From assembly GCF_000494755.1 (NCBI RefSeq), contig NC_022657.1:4316001-4380000 (forward strand): a DNA stretch of 64,000 nucleotides. The letters are read 5' to 3'. Below the pieces are notes generated by a model. That model made no database searches. It worked only from the letters and a program-made list of their open reading frames with translations, and was not told the DNA's origin. Both the position numbers and the translations under genes were made by a program. Shown one piece after another: positions 31,694 to 40,105 of the stretch (within the stretch, counting starts at the first letter, position 1; each line of letters starts with the position of its first letter). This stretch comes from Amorphoplanes friuliensis DSM 7358. GTDB taxonomy: Bacteria; Actinomycetota; Actinomycetes; Mycobacteriales; Micromonosporaceae.

Positions 31694-33190
31694 ATGACCT
31701 CGCTCTCTGCCCCTGTGTTGGCCGCGGAAGCGATCACCTCCGCCGGAACCGGCCAACTCGTCCTCGCCGCGGTGCTCGGCATCGTGGCTGTCGTCCTTCT
31801 CATCGCCTGGGCCAAGTGGCATCCCTTCCTGGCCCTCGTGCTCGGCGCCGCGACGCTGGGAATCGTTGCCGGCGCTGCCCCCAGCGCCACCGTCAAGTCG
31901 TTCACCACCGGAGTCGGCACCACGGTCGGCGGCGTCGGGTTGCTGATCGCCCTCGGGTCGATGATCGGCGCCCTGCTGGCCGAGTCCGGCGGCGCCGACA
32001 CCATCGTGGGCACGATCGTCCGGAAGTTCTCCGGGTCGGCCCTGCCGTGGGCCATGGCAGGTGTCGCCGCGCTCATCGGCCTCCCGTTGTTCTTCGAGGT
32101 CGGCGTGGTGCTGCTGGTGCCGATCGTGCTGCTGGTCGCGCAGAAGACCGACGTGCCGCTGCTCAAGATCGGTATCCCGGCGCTGGCCGGTCTGTCCGTT
32201 CTGCACGGTCTGGTCCCGCCGCACCCCGGACCCCTGGTCGCGGTCTCCAGCCTGAACGCCGACCTGGGCCTCACGCTCGCGTTCGGCCTCATCTGCGCGG
32301 TCCCGACCGTGATCATCGCCGGCCCGATCTTCGGTAACTTCATCGCCAAGCGGGTGCCGCTCGTGGTGCCGGGCCGACTGGTGACCGCCGGCGCCTCCGC
32401 CGAGGGCCGGCCCGGCTCGGGTCCCGCCGGTGGTCAGGACTTCGTCGACCGTGACGACCTGGCCAACGCCGGCACGACCGAACCGGACAAGCCGGTCGAC
32501 GCCGATCTGCCGGCCCACCGGCGCAACCCCGGTGTGGTTCCCGCCGTGCTCACCATCCTGCTGCCGATCGTGCTCATGCTGCTGCGCGCGTTCGCGGAGC
32601 TCGTCCTGAACGAGGGCAGCGGCCTGCGCAGCGCCTTCGAGGTCGCCGGTGACCCGGTGGTCGCCCTGCTCGCCGGTGTGCTCCTGGCCATGTGGACACT
32701 CGGCAAGCGGGCGGGTTTCGACCGCGCGCAGACCTCGGCGGTCATCGGTGGTTCGCTGCCGCCGATCGCCGGCATCCTGCTCATCGTCGCCGCGGGTGGC
32801 GGCTTCAAGCAGGTCCTGGTCGACGCCGGTGTCGGCACCGTGGTCGCGGACGCGGCCAAGGACGCCAACATCTCGGCGCTGCTCCTCGGCTTCCTCGTCG
32901 CGGTCGGCATCCGGGTCGCCACGGGTTCGGCGACGGTGGCGACGATCACCGCCGCGGGCATCGTCGCCCCGCTCGCCGCAACCCTCGACAAGCCGGAGAT
33001 CTCCCTGCTGGCCCTGGCCATCGGCTGCGGCTCGCTGTTCTTCTCGCACGTCAACGACGCCGGCTTCTGGCTGGTGAAGGAGTACTTCGGGATGACCGTC
33101 GGCCAGACCATCAAGACGTGGTCGGTGATGGAGACGATCATCTCCGTCGTCGGTTTCGGCTGCGTCCTGATCCTGGACATCTTCGTCTGA
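31694..33190 (+). CDS. GntP-family gluconate/organic acid:H+ symporter
   Basis: 498 residues, about 12-14 membrane segments. GntP marks: IAWAKWHPFLALVLGA, LIALGSMIGALLAESGGADTI, GLPLFFEVGVVLLVPIV, LHGLVPPHPGPLVAV and a late LFFSHVNDAGFWLVKEYFGM. These carriers bring in gluconate, fructuronate or related sugar acids with protons. A longer cytoplasmic loop (residues ~232-282, charged) is present in the middle. No gluconate kinase is adjacent, so the substrate stays open. Confidence 0.92.
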   Translation: MTSLSAPVLAAEAITSAGTGQLVLAAVLGIVAVVLLIAWAKWHPFLALVLGAATLGIVAGAAPSATVKSFTTGVGTTVGGVGLLIALGSMIGALLAESGGADTIVGTIVRKFSGSALPWAMAGVAALIGLPLFFEVGVVLLVPIVLLVAQKTDVPLLKIGIPALAGLSVLHGLVPPHPGPLVAVSSLNADLGLTLAFGLICAVPTVIIAGPIFGNFIAKRVPLVVPGRLVTAGASAEGRPGSGPAGGQDFVDRDDLANAGTTEPDKPVDADLPAHRRNPGVVPAVLTILLPIVLMLLRAFAELVLNEGSGLRSAFEVAGDPVVALLAGVLLAMWTLGKRAGFDRAQTSAVIGGSLPPIAGILLIVAAGGGFKQVLVDAGVGTVVADAAKDANISALLLGFLVAVGIRVATGSATVATITAAGIVAPLAATLDKPEISLLALAIGCGSLFFSHVNDAGFWLVKEYFGMTVGQTIKTWSVMETIISVVGFGCVLILDIFV

Positions 33191-33194
33191 CCCG

Positions 33195-33226
33195 GGGAGG
33201 GTCTGTCCGCGAGGACAGGCCCTCCC
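33195..33226. terminator. Bidirectional hairpin terminator between gntP-like and ABC permease genes
   Basis: 14-bp stem (33195-33208 with 33213-33226, one G-T pair) closed by a GCGA tetraloop. It exactly fills the gap between the two convergent stop codons. Confidence 0.8.
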
Positions 33227-35746
33227 TCAGACCCGCAGAGCCTCCGCCGGCGGCACCCGCAGCGCCCGCCGGGCCGGCAGTTCCATCGTCAGGAACGCCG
33301 TCACCACCACCGTCAGCACGGCCGCGGGCAGCAGCCACACCGGGCCCGCCGGCCACGGCCGGTCCAGGAATCCGATCCCCAGCAGCGCCAGGGGGACAGC
33401 GGCCAGCGCCAGACCCAGGACCAGCGCGCCTGCGGCGATCAGGGCGGCCTCGCGGCGGATCATCGCGCGGACCTGCCGCGGCGTCGTGCCACTCAATCTC
33501 AGGACCGCGATCTCGGTACGCCGCTGAGCCGTCGCCGCCACCAGCTTGTTCGCGATGCTCAGCAACAGGTACGCGAGCAGCACCACGACCAGCGCCAGGT
33601 TGATCCACGCCTCGGGCGGTGTGTCACTCGCCTCCGGTCGTGCGCTGCCCAGCGTCAACCCCGGCCGGCCCGCCACCAGCGCCGTCAACGCGTCGGTGGA
33701 GTCCGCCCGGACCAGCAGGCTCGCGTCCAGCCCGGTGCTCGTGTGCCCGGCGACCAGATCACGCGAGACGACCAGCGGCCCGAAGCCGAGTTCCCGGTCG
33801 TAGACCGCCACCACCTTCGCCTCGACCCGGGCGCCGTCACCCAGGACCAGTGCGACCGTCCGCCCGACCTCGGCGTCGCGGGACCCGGCGACGTCGCTGC
33901 CCACGGCGATGGTCGCCCCGGTCAGCCCCTGCAGACTCCCGCCGGTGACCCCGAGGTCGAGCACGTCCGCGGCGGCCGGTGTCAGGACCATCGCCGTGTG
34001 CGACTCGACGTCCTCCTCACCGAACATCCGGTACGGCCACAGCACCGTGGTGGTGGTCAGCGACGACACGGCCTCCACGCCGGCGGTCGAGCGCACCTCG
34101 TCCTCCAGCCCGACCGGCACCCCACCCAGCGCGGGCGCCGCGATCGTGTGCTGGGCGACCGTGCCGGCCCGCGTCTCGCGATCGGCCGCCGCCTGCACCG
34201 TCGTCTGCGTCAGGGCGTAGGTCAGCACGAACACCAGCACCATGGCCAGGCTCGCGACCACACCGCCGACGCGCAGCACGTACCCGCGGACGTTGGCGAC
34301 CGCGAGCCACGTCGGCGCGGACGCCCGTCGCGGCAACCGCTTGCCGAGGGCGTCACCGGCCCGTCGCACCAGGGCCGGGCCGGCCAGGGCCAGCCCCACC
34401 GCACCCAGGATCCCGGCCATCGACGTGGTCGCGGCGCCCACCGGCGTACGCACGAGCAGCGGCACCACGGACAGTGCGGTGCCGCCGAACATCAGCAGCA
34501 TCCCGGCCGTCGTGCGTACCGGGGACAGGGCCCGCGGTTCGGTCCGCGACTCGGCGACCGCCTCGGTCGGTGCCATCCGCGAGAGCCGCCAGGCCGAGCT
34601 GACCGCGGAGACGCCGACCACCAGGCCGAGCAGCAGCACGGCGGCGATCGCCGGCAGCGGGCTCAGGCTCAGCGGCAACCCGTCCGGCAGCAGGCCGAGG
34701 CGCGCCAGCAGACGGCCGAACTGTCCGGCGAGCGGGTAGCCCAGCGCCACCCCGGGGACGAGCGCCACGGCCGTCACGGTCAGGGCCTGCCCGGCGGCCA
34801 GGCGGCGGATCTGCCGTGGTGTCGCCCCGACCGCCCGCATCAGGGCGAGGTCGCGGCGCTGACCGCTCAGGGCCACTCCGAGGGCACCGGCGACGACAAA
34901 GCCGATGATGATCAGGATGATCCCGGCGAGGGAGCCCGCGATCAGGAGCAGCAGTTGCCGTGCGGCGCCTGCTTCCGGTGCGGCCGCGTCGCCCCGGGTG
35001 CTTCCGGTTGCCACGGTCAGGCCGGTGCCACGCAGCTCGGCGCGTACGGCGGAAGCCACCCGGTCAGCCTGACCCGGCGCCGCCCGGAGCCCGACCAGGT
35101 CCGGCCCCGCAGAGAGCCCGGGCTGAGCGGCAGACCCGGTCCGGTCCGGCGCGGCGGTTCCGCGGCCGGCCAGGCCGGCGGCCGTGGTGTCGGCGAAGTA
35201 GATCCCGCCGGCCGCGCCGCTCACCACCGCTGAGACGCGGTAGCGCGCGGGCCGTCCGGCCGCCACGATCTCGACCGGATCGCCGACGCTGATGCCGGCG
35301 GCGGAGTCCACAGCGACCTCGTCGGGCCGGTTCGGCGCCGAGCCCTCGATGCGCGGATCCGCCAGCAGGGTCGTCGACGACCATCCGTGGCCCGCCTCAC
35401 CGGGCAGCACGTGACCCTGCACGACCAGCGCCGCCGGGAAGCTGACGTCGGCCACGACGGTCTCGACGCCCGGCACCCGGCCGAGTCGTTCGGCGACCCC
35501 GGCCGGCACCGGGGCGCGTTCGGGCAGGGCGAGCGGCAGATCGCCGCCCACCCGCGCGGTCTGTGGCGCCGTCACCACGACGTCGGCCCCGGCCAGCCGG
35601 CCCGGGGGCAGGTGCGAGCGCAGGCCCGATTCGGAGATCACCCCGGTCGCGGTCACCAGCGCGGCGCCACCCAGCACCGCACACGCCACGGCCAGCAGTG
35701 CCGTGATCCGCTGGGCGGCCATCTTCATCGCGAGCCGCACCATCAC
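33227..35746 (-). CDS. ABC transporter permease, FtsX/MacB-like with two FtsX domains
   Basis: 839 residues. N-terminal membrane helix and large extracellular region, then two FtsX-type membrane blocks: residues ~270-390 (DLALMRAVGATPRQIRRL) and ~720-830 (RTEIAVLRLSGTTPRQVRAMIRREA), each with the characteristic coupling helix; four further helices lie between. Such permeases work with a MacB/LolD-type ATPase to export peptides or lipids or to act as resistance sensors. GTG at 35744-35746 overlaps the stop of the ATPase gene (GTGA). Confidence 0.88.
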   Translation of the reverse strand: MMVRLAMKMAAQRITALLAVACAVLGGAALVTATGVISESGLRSHLPPGRLAGADVVVTAPQTARVGGDLPLALPERAPVPAGVAERLGRVPGVETVVADVSFPAALVVQGHVLPGEAGHGWSSTTLLADPRIEGSAPNRPDEVAVDSAAGISVGDPVEIVAAGRPARYRVSAVVSGAAGGIYFADTTAAGLAGRGTAAPDRTGSAAQPGLSAGPDLVGLRAAPGQADRVASAVRAELRGTGLTVATGSTRGDAAAPEAGAARQLLLLIAGSLAGIILIIIGFVVAGALGVALSGQRRDLALMRAVGATPRQIRRLAAGQALTVTAVALVPGVALGYPLAGQFGRLLARLGLLPDGLPLSLSPLPAIAAVLLLGLVVGVSAVSSAWRLSRMAPTEAVAESRTEPRALSPVRTTAGMLLMFGGTALSVVPLLVRTPVGAATTSMAGILGAVGLALAGPALVRRAGDALGKRLPRRASAPTWLAVANVRGYVLRVGGVVASLAMVLVFVLTYALTQTTVQAAADRETRAGTVAQHTIAAPALGGVPVGLEDEVRSTAGVEAVSSLTTTTVLWPYRMFGEEDVESHTAMVLTPAAADVLDLGVTGGSLQGLTGATIAVGSDVAGSRDAEVGRTVALVLGDGARVEAKVVAVYDRELGFGPLVVSRDLVAGHTSTGLDASLLVRADSTDALTALVAGRPGLTLGSARPEASDTPPEAWINLALVVVLLAYLLLSIANKLVAATAQRRTEIAVLRLSGTTPRQVRAMIRREAALIAAGALVLGLALAAVPLALLGIGFLDRPWPAGPVWLLPAAVLTVVVTAFLTMELPARRALRVPPAEALRV

Positions 35747-36456
35747 CGTGCTCCGAGCGTGACGAGCCGCGCGGCCAGGTCGGCGGCGGTCGGGCGGGGG
35801 AGGACGTCGACGATCCGGCCGTCGGCCATGACGACCGCCTGGTGCGCCCGGGCTGCGGCGGCCGGGTCGTGCGTCACCATGACCACGGTCTGGCGGAACT
35901 CGTCCACCAGGTCCCGCAGCAGTCCCAGCACCTCGTGGGCGCTGCGCAGGTCGAGCGCGCCGGTCGGCTCGTCGGCGAAGACCACGGCCGGACGGGTCAC
36001 CAGCGCCCGCGCGATCGCCGCGCGCTGCTGCTGACCGCCGGACAGCTCCGCGGGCCGGTGCTCGAGCCGGTCGCTCAGACCGACCCGCGCGACCAGCTTG
36101 TCCAGCCAGGCCGCGTCGGGCGCCCGCCCGGCCAGCCGCAGCGGCAGGGTGATGTTGTCGAGCAGGCTCAGCGACGGCACCAGGTTGTAGGCCTGGAAGA
36201 CGAAGCCGATGCGGTCGCGCCGCAGCTCGGTGCGGCTGTTCTCGTCGAGGCGGCCGATGTCGGCACCGTCCACGACCACCGTGCCGCCGGTCGGTGTGTC
36301 CAGCCCGGCCGCGCAGTGCATCAGGGTGCTCTTGCCGGATCCCGACGGTCCCATCACCGCCAGGAAAGTGCCTTCCGGCACGCTCAGCGAGACGTCGCGC
36401 AGTGCGCGGATCTCCCCGTACGACTTGCTGACGTGGGTCAGTTCGACCGCGTTCAC
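35743..36456 (-). CDS. ABC transporter ATP-binding protein, MacB/LolD type
   Basis: 237 residues with every nucleotide-binding motif: Walker A GPSGSGKST, Q-loop FVFQAYNLVPSLS, signature LSGGQQQR, Walker B VVFADEPTGALD and H-loop VTHDP. The 'AYNLxP' Q-loop is typical of the MacB/LolD group that pairs with FtsX-like permeases. GTG at 36454-36456 overlaps the stop of the small membrane protein gene, so all three genes of the operon are translationally coupled. Confidence 0.93.
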   Translation of the reverse strand: MNAVELTHVSKSYGEIRALRDVSLSVPEGTFLAVMGPSGSGKSTLMHCAAGLDTPTGGTVVVDGADIGRLDENSRTELRRDRIGFVFQAYNLVPSLSLLDNITLPLRLAGRAPDAAWLDKLVARVGLSDRLEHRPAELSGGQQQRAAIARALVTRPAVVFADEPTGALDLRSAHEVLGLLRDLVDEFRQTVVMVTHDPAAAARAHQAVVMADGRIVDVLPRPTAADLAARLVTLGAR

Positions 36457-36638
36457 CGGGTACGCCGCACGTACGGCACGACGAGCGCGACGATGCACGC
36501 CACGGTCACGATGCCGAGCACCAGGTGCACGACGAGTGATGCCCCGCGCAGCGACACGATCACGTTGCCGACCGCGCAGAGGATCAGCAGCGCCCAGACG
36601 GCCGTCCGGCGCGGGGAAGGGGTGTTCTGTTCGGTCAT
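36453..36638 (-). CDS. Small two-helix membrane protein heading the ABC operon
   Basis: 61 residues with two hydrophobic helices (RTAVWALLILCAVGNVIVSL and VVHLVLGIVTVACIVALVV) and an RRTR tail. ATG at 36636-36638 has GAGGAG upstream. It overlaps the ATPase gene by 4 bp. It may be a partner subunit of the exporter or of the neighbouring sensor kinase; I know of no assigned function. Confidence 0.75.
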   Translation of the reverse strand: MTEQNTPSPRRTAVWALLILCAVGNVIVSLRGASLVVHLVLGIVTVACIVALVVPYVRRTR

Positions 36639-36726
36639 GGCGGGCTCCTCTGACGGGCGTTTCCGGTCCCTTCCGACGCTAGGGATCGACGGGCCCCGAA
36701 CCGATCCCGCGCGCTGCCCGGCCGGG

Positions 36727-36742
36727 GTACAGCAGGCTGTAC
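36727..36742. promoter_or_regulatory. Palindrome in the ABC/two-component divergent region, probable response-regulator site
   Basis: GTACAGC-AG-GCTGTAC, perfect 7-bp arms. It lies midway between the ABC operon start (36638) and the kinase start (36796). A second inverted repeat, GGGATCG (36682-36688) / CGATCCC (36702-36708), lies nearer the ABC operon. Confidence 0.5.
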
Positions 36743-36795
36743 TTTCTGCCCCGGGCCCTGCCGCGGGTGGCGGTCGCGCTCTAGGGTCAGCTGCC

Positions 36796-38028
36796 ATGGA
36801 GGCGAAACGACTGCGAGAGGCGCGGGCCACCGCGTGGCGTGCCTTCGTCGAGCTGCTCGGCGGTCTGGGCACCGCCTGCCTCGCTCTGGCCGTGCTGGCC
36901 TGGCTCGTCCTCGTGGCCCTGACCAGTGTGATCGGAATCGGACTGCTGCTGGCGCCCTCGGCGCTGCGCCTCCTGCACGCGGTCGCGGACGTGGAACGCC
37001 GCCGGCTCTCCCGGCGTGGTGCCGAGGTGCTCGCCCCCGGCCCGCTGCCGACGGCACTGCGCGAGGCCGCGGCCGATCCGGCGACCCGCCGTGAGGTGCT
37101 CTGGGTGGCCGCGCACGCGACAGGTGGCCTCCTCCTCGGGGTGATCGGCATCCAGTTGCCCGCCTGGGCCCTGCGCGACTTCACCTTCCCGCTCTGGTGG
37201 CGGATGGTCCCCGAGGGTGACGCGACACCGGGCATCGGCCTCTGGACCGTGCACGACTGGCCCGGTGTCGCCACGGTCACCCTGCTCGGTGTCGTCTGGG
37301 CCGTGATGACCGTGGGCCTGGCTCCCGGCATGGCCCGCCTGCAGAGCAGCTGGGGCCGGCGGCTGCTGGCACCCGGCCCGGAGACGGACCTCTCCCTGCG
37401 CATCGCCGAGCTGACCTCGACCCGAGCCGCCGCGCTCGACGCCCACGCCGTCGAGCTGCGCCGCATCGAGCGGTCCCTGCACGACGGCACCCAGAACCGC
37501 CTCGTCGCCACGACCGTGCTCCTCGGCGCCGCCCGTCGCATGCTGACCCGCGACCCGGCCGAGGCCGAGGTGCTCCTCGAACGCGCTCAGGGCGCCGCCG
37601 AGCAGGCCCTCGCCGAGCTGCGTGCGGTGGCCCGCGGCATCCTCCCGCCGGTGCTCGCCGACCGCGGTCTGGCCGGTGCGCTGAGCGGGCTGGCCTCCGG
37701 ATCTCCCGTCCCGTGCCAGGTGGAGGTCGACGTGCCCGCCCGGCTGGCCGCCTCGGTCGAGTCCACCGCCTACTTCGTCGTGGCCGAGGCGCTCACCAAC
37801 GTGGCCAAGCACAGCGGCGCGACCCACGTGGAGGTCGACGTGCGGAGCCGGGGTCCCCGGTTGCACGTGCGGATCACCGACGACGGCCGCGGCGGCGCCG
37901 ACGAGGACGGCGGCTCGGGACTCGTCGGCATCCGCCGCCGGGTGCAGGCGCTCGACGGCACCCTGACCTTGACCAGCCCGCCCGGCGGGCCGACAACCCT
38001 GGAAGTGGAGCTGCCGTGCGGATCGTGA
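36796..38028 (+). CDS. NarL-type sensor histidine kinase (HisKA_3)
   Basis: 410 residues. The N-terminal half has about four hydrophobic segments (residues 20-55 and 100-190), with little extracellular loop, as in intramembrane-sensing kinases. The dimerisation motif with the phospho-acceptor is RRIERSLHDGTQNRLV; a HATPase_c domain follows with ALTNVAKHSGA (N box) and VRITDDGRGGADEDGGSGLVGIRRRV (G1/G2). TAGGGT at 36782-36787 lies 8 nt before the ATG, so the mRNA is probably leaderless. It is coupled to the downstream regulator and divergent from an ABC exporter, its likely target. Confidence 0.9.
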   Translation: MEAKRLREARATAWRAFVELLGGLGTACLALAVLAWLVLVALTSVIGIGLLLAPSALRLLHAVADVERRRLSRRGAEVLAPGPLPTALREAAADPATRREVLWVAAHATGGLLLGVIGIQLPAWALRDFTFPLWWRMVPEGDATPGIGLWTVHDWPGVATVTLLGVVWAVMTVGLAPGMARLQSSWGRRLLAPGPETDLSLRIAELTSTRAAALDAHAVELRRIERSLHDGTQNRLVATTVLLGAARRMLTRDPAEAEVLLERAQGAAEQALAELRAVARGILPPVLADRGLAGALSGLASGSPVPCQVEVDVPARLAASVESTAYFVVAEALTNVAKHSGATHVEVDVRSRGPRLHVRITDDGRGGADEDGGSGLVGIRRRVQALDGTLTLTSPPGGPTTLEVELPCGS

Positions 38029-38675
38029 TCGCCGAGGACGACGCGTTGCTGCGGGAGGGCCTGGCGCTGCTGCTGCGCGCCGAGTCCCTGGACGTGGTGG
38101 CGACCGCCGGGAACCCGGAGGAGTTCCTCGCAGCCGTCGACAAGCACAGTCCGGACGTCGCGATCGTCGACGTGCGGATGCCACCGACACACTCGGACGA
38201 GGGGATCGTGGCGGCCGTCGAGGCCCGGCGGCGGCAGCCCGGGCTGGCGGTTCTGGTGCTCTCCGCGTACGTGGAGCAGATGTTCGCGACCGAGCTCCTG
38301 GCCGGCGGGGCCCGGGGTCTGGGTTATCTGCTGAAGGAGCGGGTCGGCCGGGTCGAGGAGTTCCTCGGGGCCCTGCACCGCGTGGCCGAGGGCGGCACGG
38401 CGGTCGACCCCGAGGTGGTCGCGCAGCTCTTCGCGCGGACCCGACCGGACGAGCGCCTCGACCGCCTCAGCGCCCGGGAGCGCGAGGTGCTGGCGCTGAT
38501 GGCCGAAGGGCTCGGCAACACCGCCATCGCCGAGCGGCTCTTCGTCACCGAGGGTGCCGTGCACAAACACATCCGGGCGATCTTCTCCAAGCTGGACCTG
38601 GCCCCGGACGACCGCAACGACCGGCGGGTCGCCGCGGTGCTGCGCTACCTCGACGGCCGGGACCGGGCCGCCTGA
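38016..38675 (+). CDS. NarL/LuxR-type response regulator
   Basis: 219 residues. The receiver domain has AEDDALLREGL (acidic pocket), VDVRMPP (phospho-Asp) and LVLSAYVEQ, with the Lys of YLLKER. The C-terminal LuxR helix-turn-helix reads LSAREREVLALMAEGLGNTAIAERLFVTEGAVHKHIRAIFSKL. GTG at 38016 overlaps the kinase 3' end by 13 bp. It probably controls the divergent ABC exporter operon through the palindrome at 36727-36742. Confidence 0.92.
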   Translation: MRIVIAEDDALLREGLALLLRAESLDVVATAGNPEEFLAAVDKHSPDVAIVDVRMPPTHSDEGIVAAVEARRRQPGLAVLVLSAYVEQMFATELLAGGARGLGYLLKERVGRVEEFLGALHRVAEGGTAVDPEVVAQLFARTRPDERLDRLSAREREVLALMAEGLGNTAIAERLFVTEGAVHKHIRAIFSKLDLAPDDRNDRRVAAVLRYLDGRDRAA

Positions 38676-38696
38676 GCCACCCGGTCCCGTCTGCCG

Positions 38697-39482
38697 TCAG
38701 GCGTTCTGCTCGTCGCGCCAGGCCAGCCAGCGCTTCAGCGGTTCCAGGTCGTAATCGGGACCGCCGGCGTTGAGGGTGAGCAGCGAGACACCCTTGGCCA
38801 CCATCGCGGCGCCGGCCACGGCCGGGTCGCTCGCGCCGTCGACACCGGCCGAGACCTCGATCTCGCCGGCGTCGCGGCCCACGTCGGCGCAGTGCTGCCG
38901 CAGGATGCCGAGCTTGCGCTCGACGGTCTCCGCGTCGCCGAAGCTGTGCCACACGTCCGCGTGCTGGGCGACCAGCCGCAGCGTCTTCTTCTCGCCGCCG
39001 CCACCGATCAGCACCGGGATCTTCCGCGTCGGCGGCGGGTTCAGCTTGGCCCACCGCGACTCGATCCGCGGCAGTGCCTGCGCGAGGTCGGCCAGCCGGC
39101 TGCCGGGCGTGCCGAACTCGTAGCCGTACTCGTCGTAGTCCTTCTCGAACCAGCCGGCACCGATGCCGAGGATGAGCCGCCCGTCGCTGATGTGGTCGAC
39201 GGTGCGGGCCATGTCCGCGAGCAGCTCGGGATTGCGGTAGCTGTTACAGGTGACCAGCGCGCCGATCTCCACGCGGGAGGTCGCCTCGGCCCAGGCCCCG
39301 AGCATGGTCCAGCACTCGTAGTGCAGGCCGTCCGGGTCGCCGTACAGCGGATAGAAGTGGTCCCAGTTGAACAGGATGTCCACGCCGAGCTCCTCGGCCT
39401 GCGCGGCCGCGCGGCGGATGGAGGCGTAACTGGCGTGCTGTGGCTGGATCTGCAAGCCGATCCGTACGGGCCTGGAAGTCAT
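38697..39482 (-). CDS. LLM-class, F420-dependent-type oxidoreductase
   Basis: 261 residues, luciferase-like monooxygenase barrel. IGLQIQPQHASYASIRRAAAQAEELGVDILFNWDHF at the N-terminus, the RVEIGALVTCNSYRNPELLADMARTVDHISDGRLILGIGAGWFEKDY block typical of F420-dependent members, and KIPVLIGGGGEKKTLRLVAQHAD. The start ATG at 39480-39482 matches the family's first strand. Substrate unknown; F420-dependent reductases are plentiful in actinobacteria. The lipoprotein gene lies 10 bp upstream on the same strand. Confidence 0.88.
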   Translation of the reverse strand: MTSRPVRIGLQIQPQHASYASIRRAAAQAEELGVDILFNWDHFYPLYGDPDGLHYECWTMLGAWAEATSRVEIGALVTCNSYRNPELLADMARTVDHISDGRLILGIGAGWFEKDYDEYGYEFGTPGSRLADLAQALPRIESRWAKLNPPPTRKIPVLIGGGGEKKTLRLVAQHADVWHSFGDAETVERKLGILRQHCADVGRDAGEIEVSAGVDGASDPAVAGAAMVAKGVSLLTLNAGGPDYDLEPLKRWLAWRDEQNA

Positions 39483-39492
39483 GACCTCCAGC

Positions 39493-39978
39493 CTAGTTTC
39501 CGCACGTCTTGTCGATGCTCTTGGCGGCGGTCTGGAAGTCCTTCTTGAGGAAGGCCAGTGCGTCCGACTTCTTCGCACCGGCGGCGACCTTGGCCCCGGT
39601 GTCCTCGATCGTCTTCTTCAGCTCGGGGTCGACGGCCTTGTCCGCCTCGGCCGCGATCTTCTTGCCCATGGACGCGAAGGTGGTCTGGAGGTTCTTGTTG
39701 CGCTTGCTCTGGCTCCAGCTCTCGTCGATCGACTTCACCGAGTCGTCGGCGATCTTCACGCTGCCGTCGATCATGACCTTGGTGACCGACGTGCAGACCT
39801 CCTTGGTGTTGGCCTTGACGTCGACGGTCGGCGTGGGCGAGGCCGTGGTGGTCGCCGCCGAGGTGGCCGGGGCAGCACCGCTGCCGGTGCTGGCGGGCTC
39901 GGCCGGCTGGCAGGCGGAGAGCAGGGCGGCAAAAGCCACAAAAGCGATGGACAGGCCGGCGGTACGAATGGTGCGCAT
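39493..39978 (-). CDS. Secreted lipoprotein of unknown function
   Basis: 161 residues. Lipoprotein signal (residues 1-23) with lipobox LLSAC, so Cys23 should be lipidated. A Ser/Thr/Ala-rich linker leads to a helical domain of about 110 residues with two cysteines (EVCTSV and KTCGN) that could form a disulfide. No known enzyme motif. ATG at 39976-39978. 10 bp upstream of the LLM gene and divergent from the hydrolase lipoprotein. Confidence 0.78.
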   Translation of the reverse strand: MRTIRTAGLSIAFVAFAALLSACQPAEPASTGSGAAPATSAATTTASPTPTVDVKANTKEVCTSVTKVMIDGSVKIADDSVKSIDESWSQSKRNKNLQTTFASMGKKIAAEADKAVDPELKKTIEDTGAKVAAGAKKSDALAFLKKDFQTAAKSIDKTCGN

Positions 39979-40105
39979 GAAGTGTTCCCCCGTTGGGTCA
40001 TTGATGACGGCGGAAGTGTAGAAAAGCCGGGCCAGTCACCAGGTGTGATCTTCGGCTCCGGCGTTTCTCAAGGTCAGCACAGGTTCGTATCGCAGGATGG
40101 TCACC

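Noticed and set aside
32692..33603. Plus-strand frames opposite or out of frame with the GntP permease and ABC permease genes
   Set aside because: Arginine/proline-rich shadow frames crossing a terminator and two convergent stop codons.
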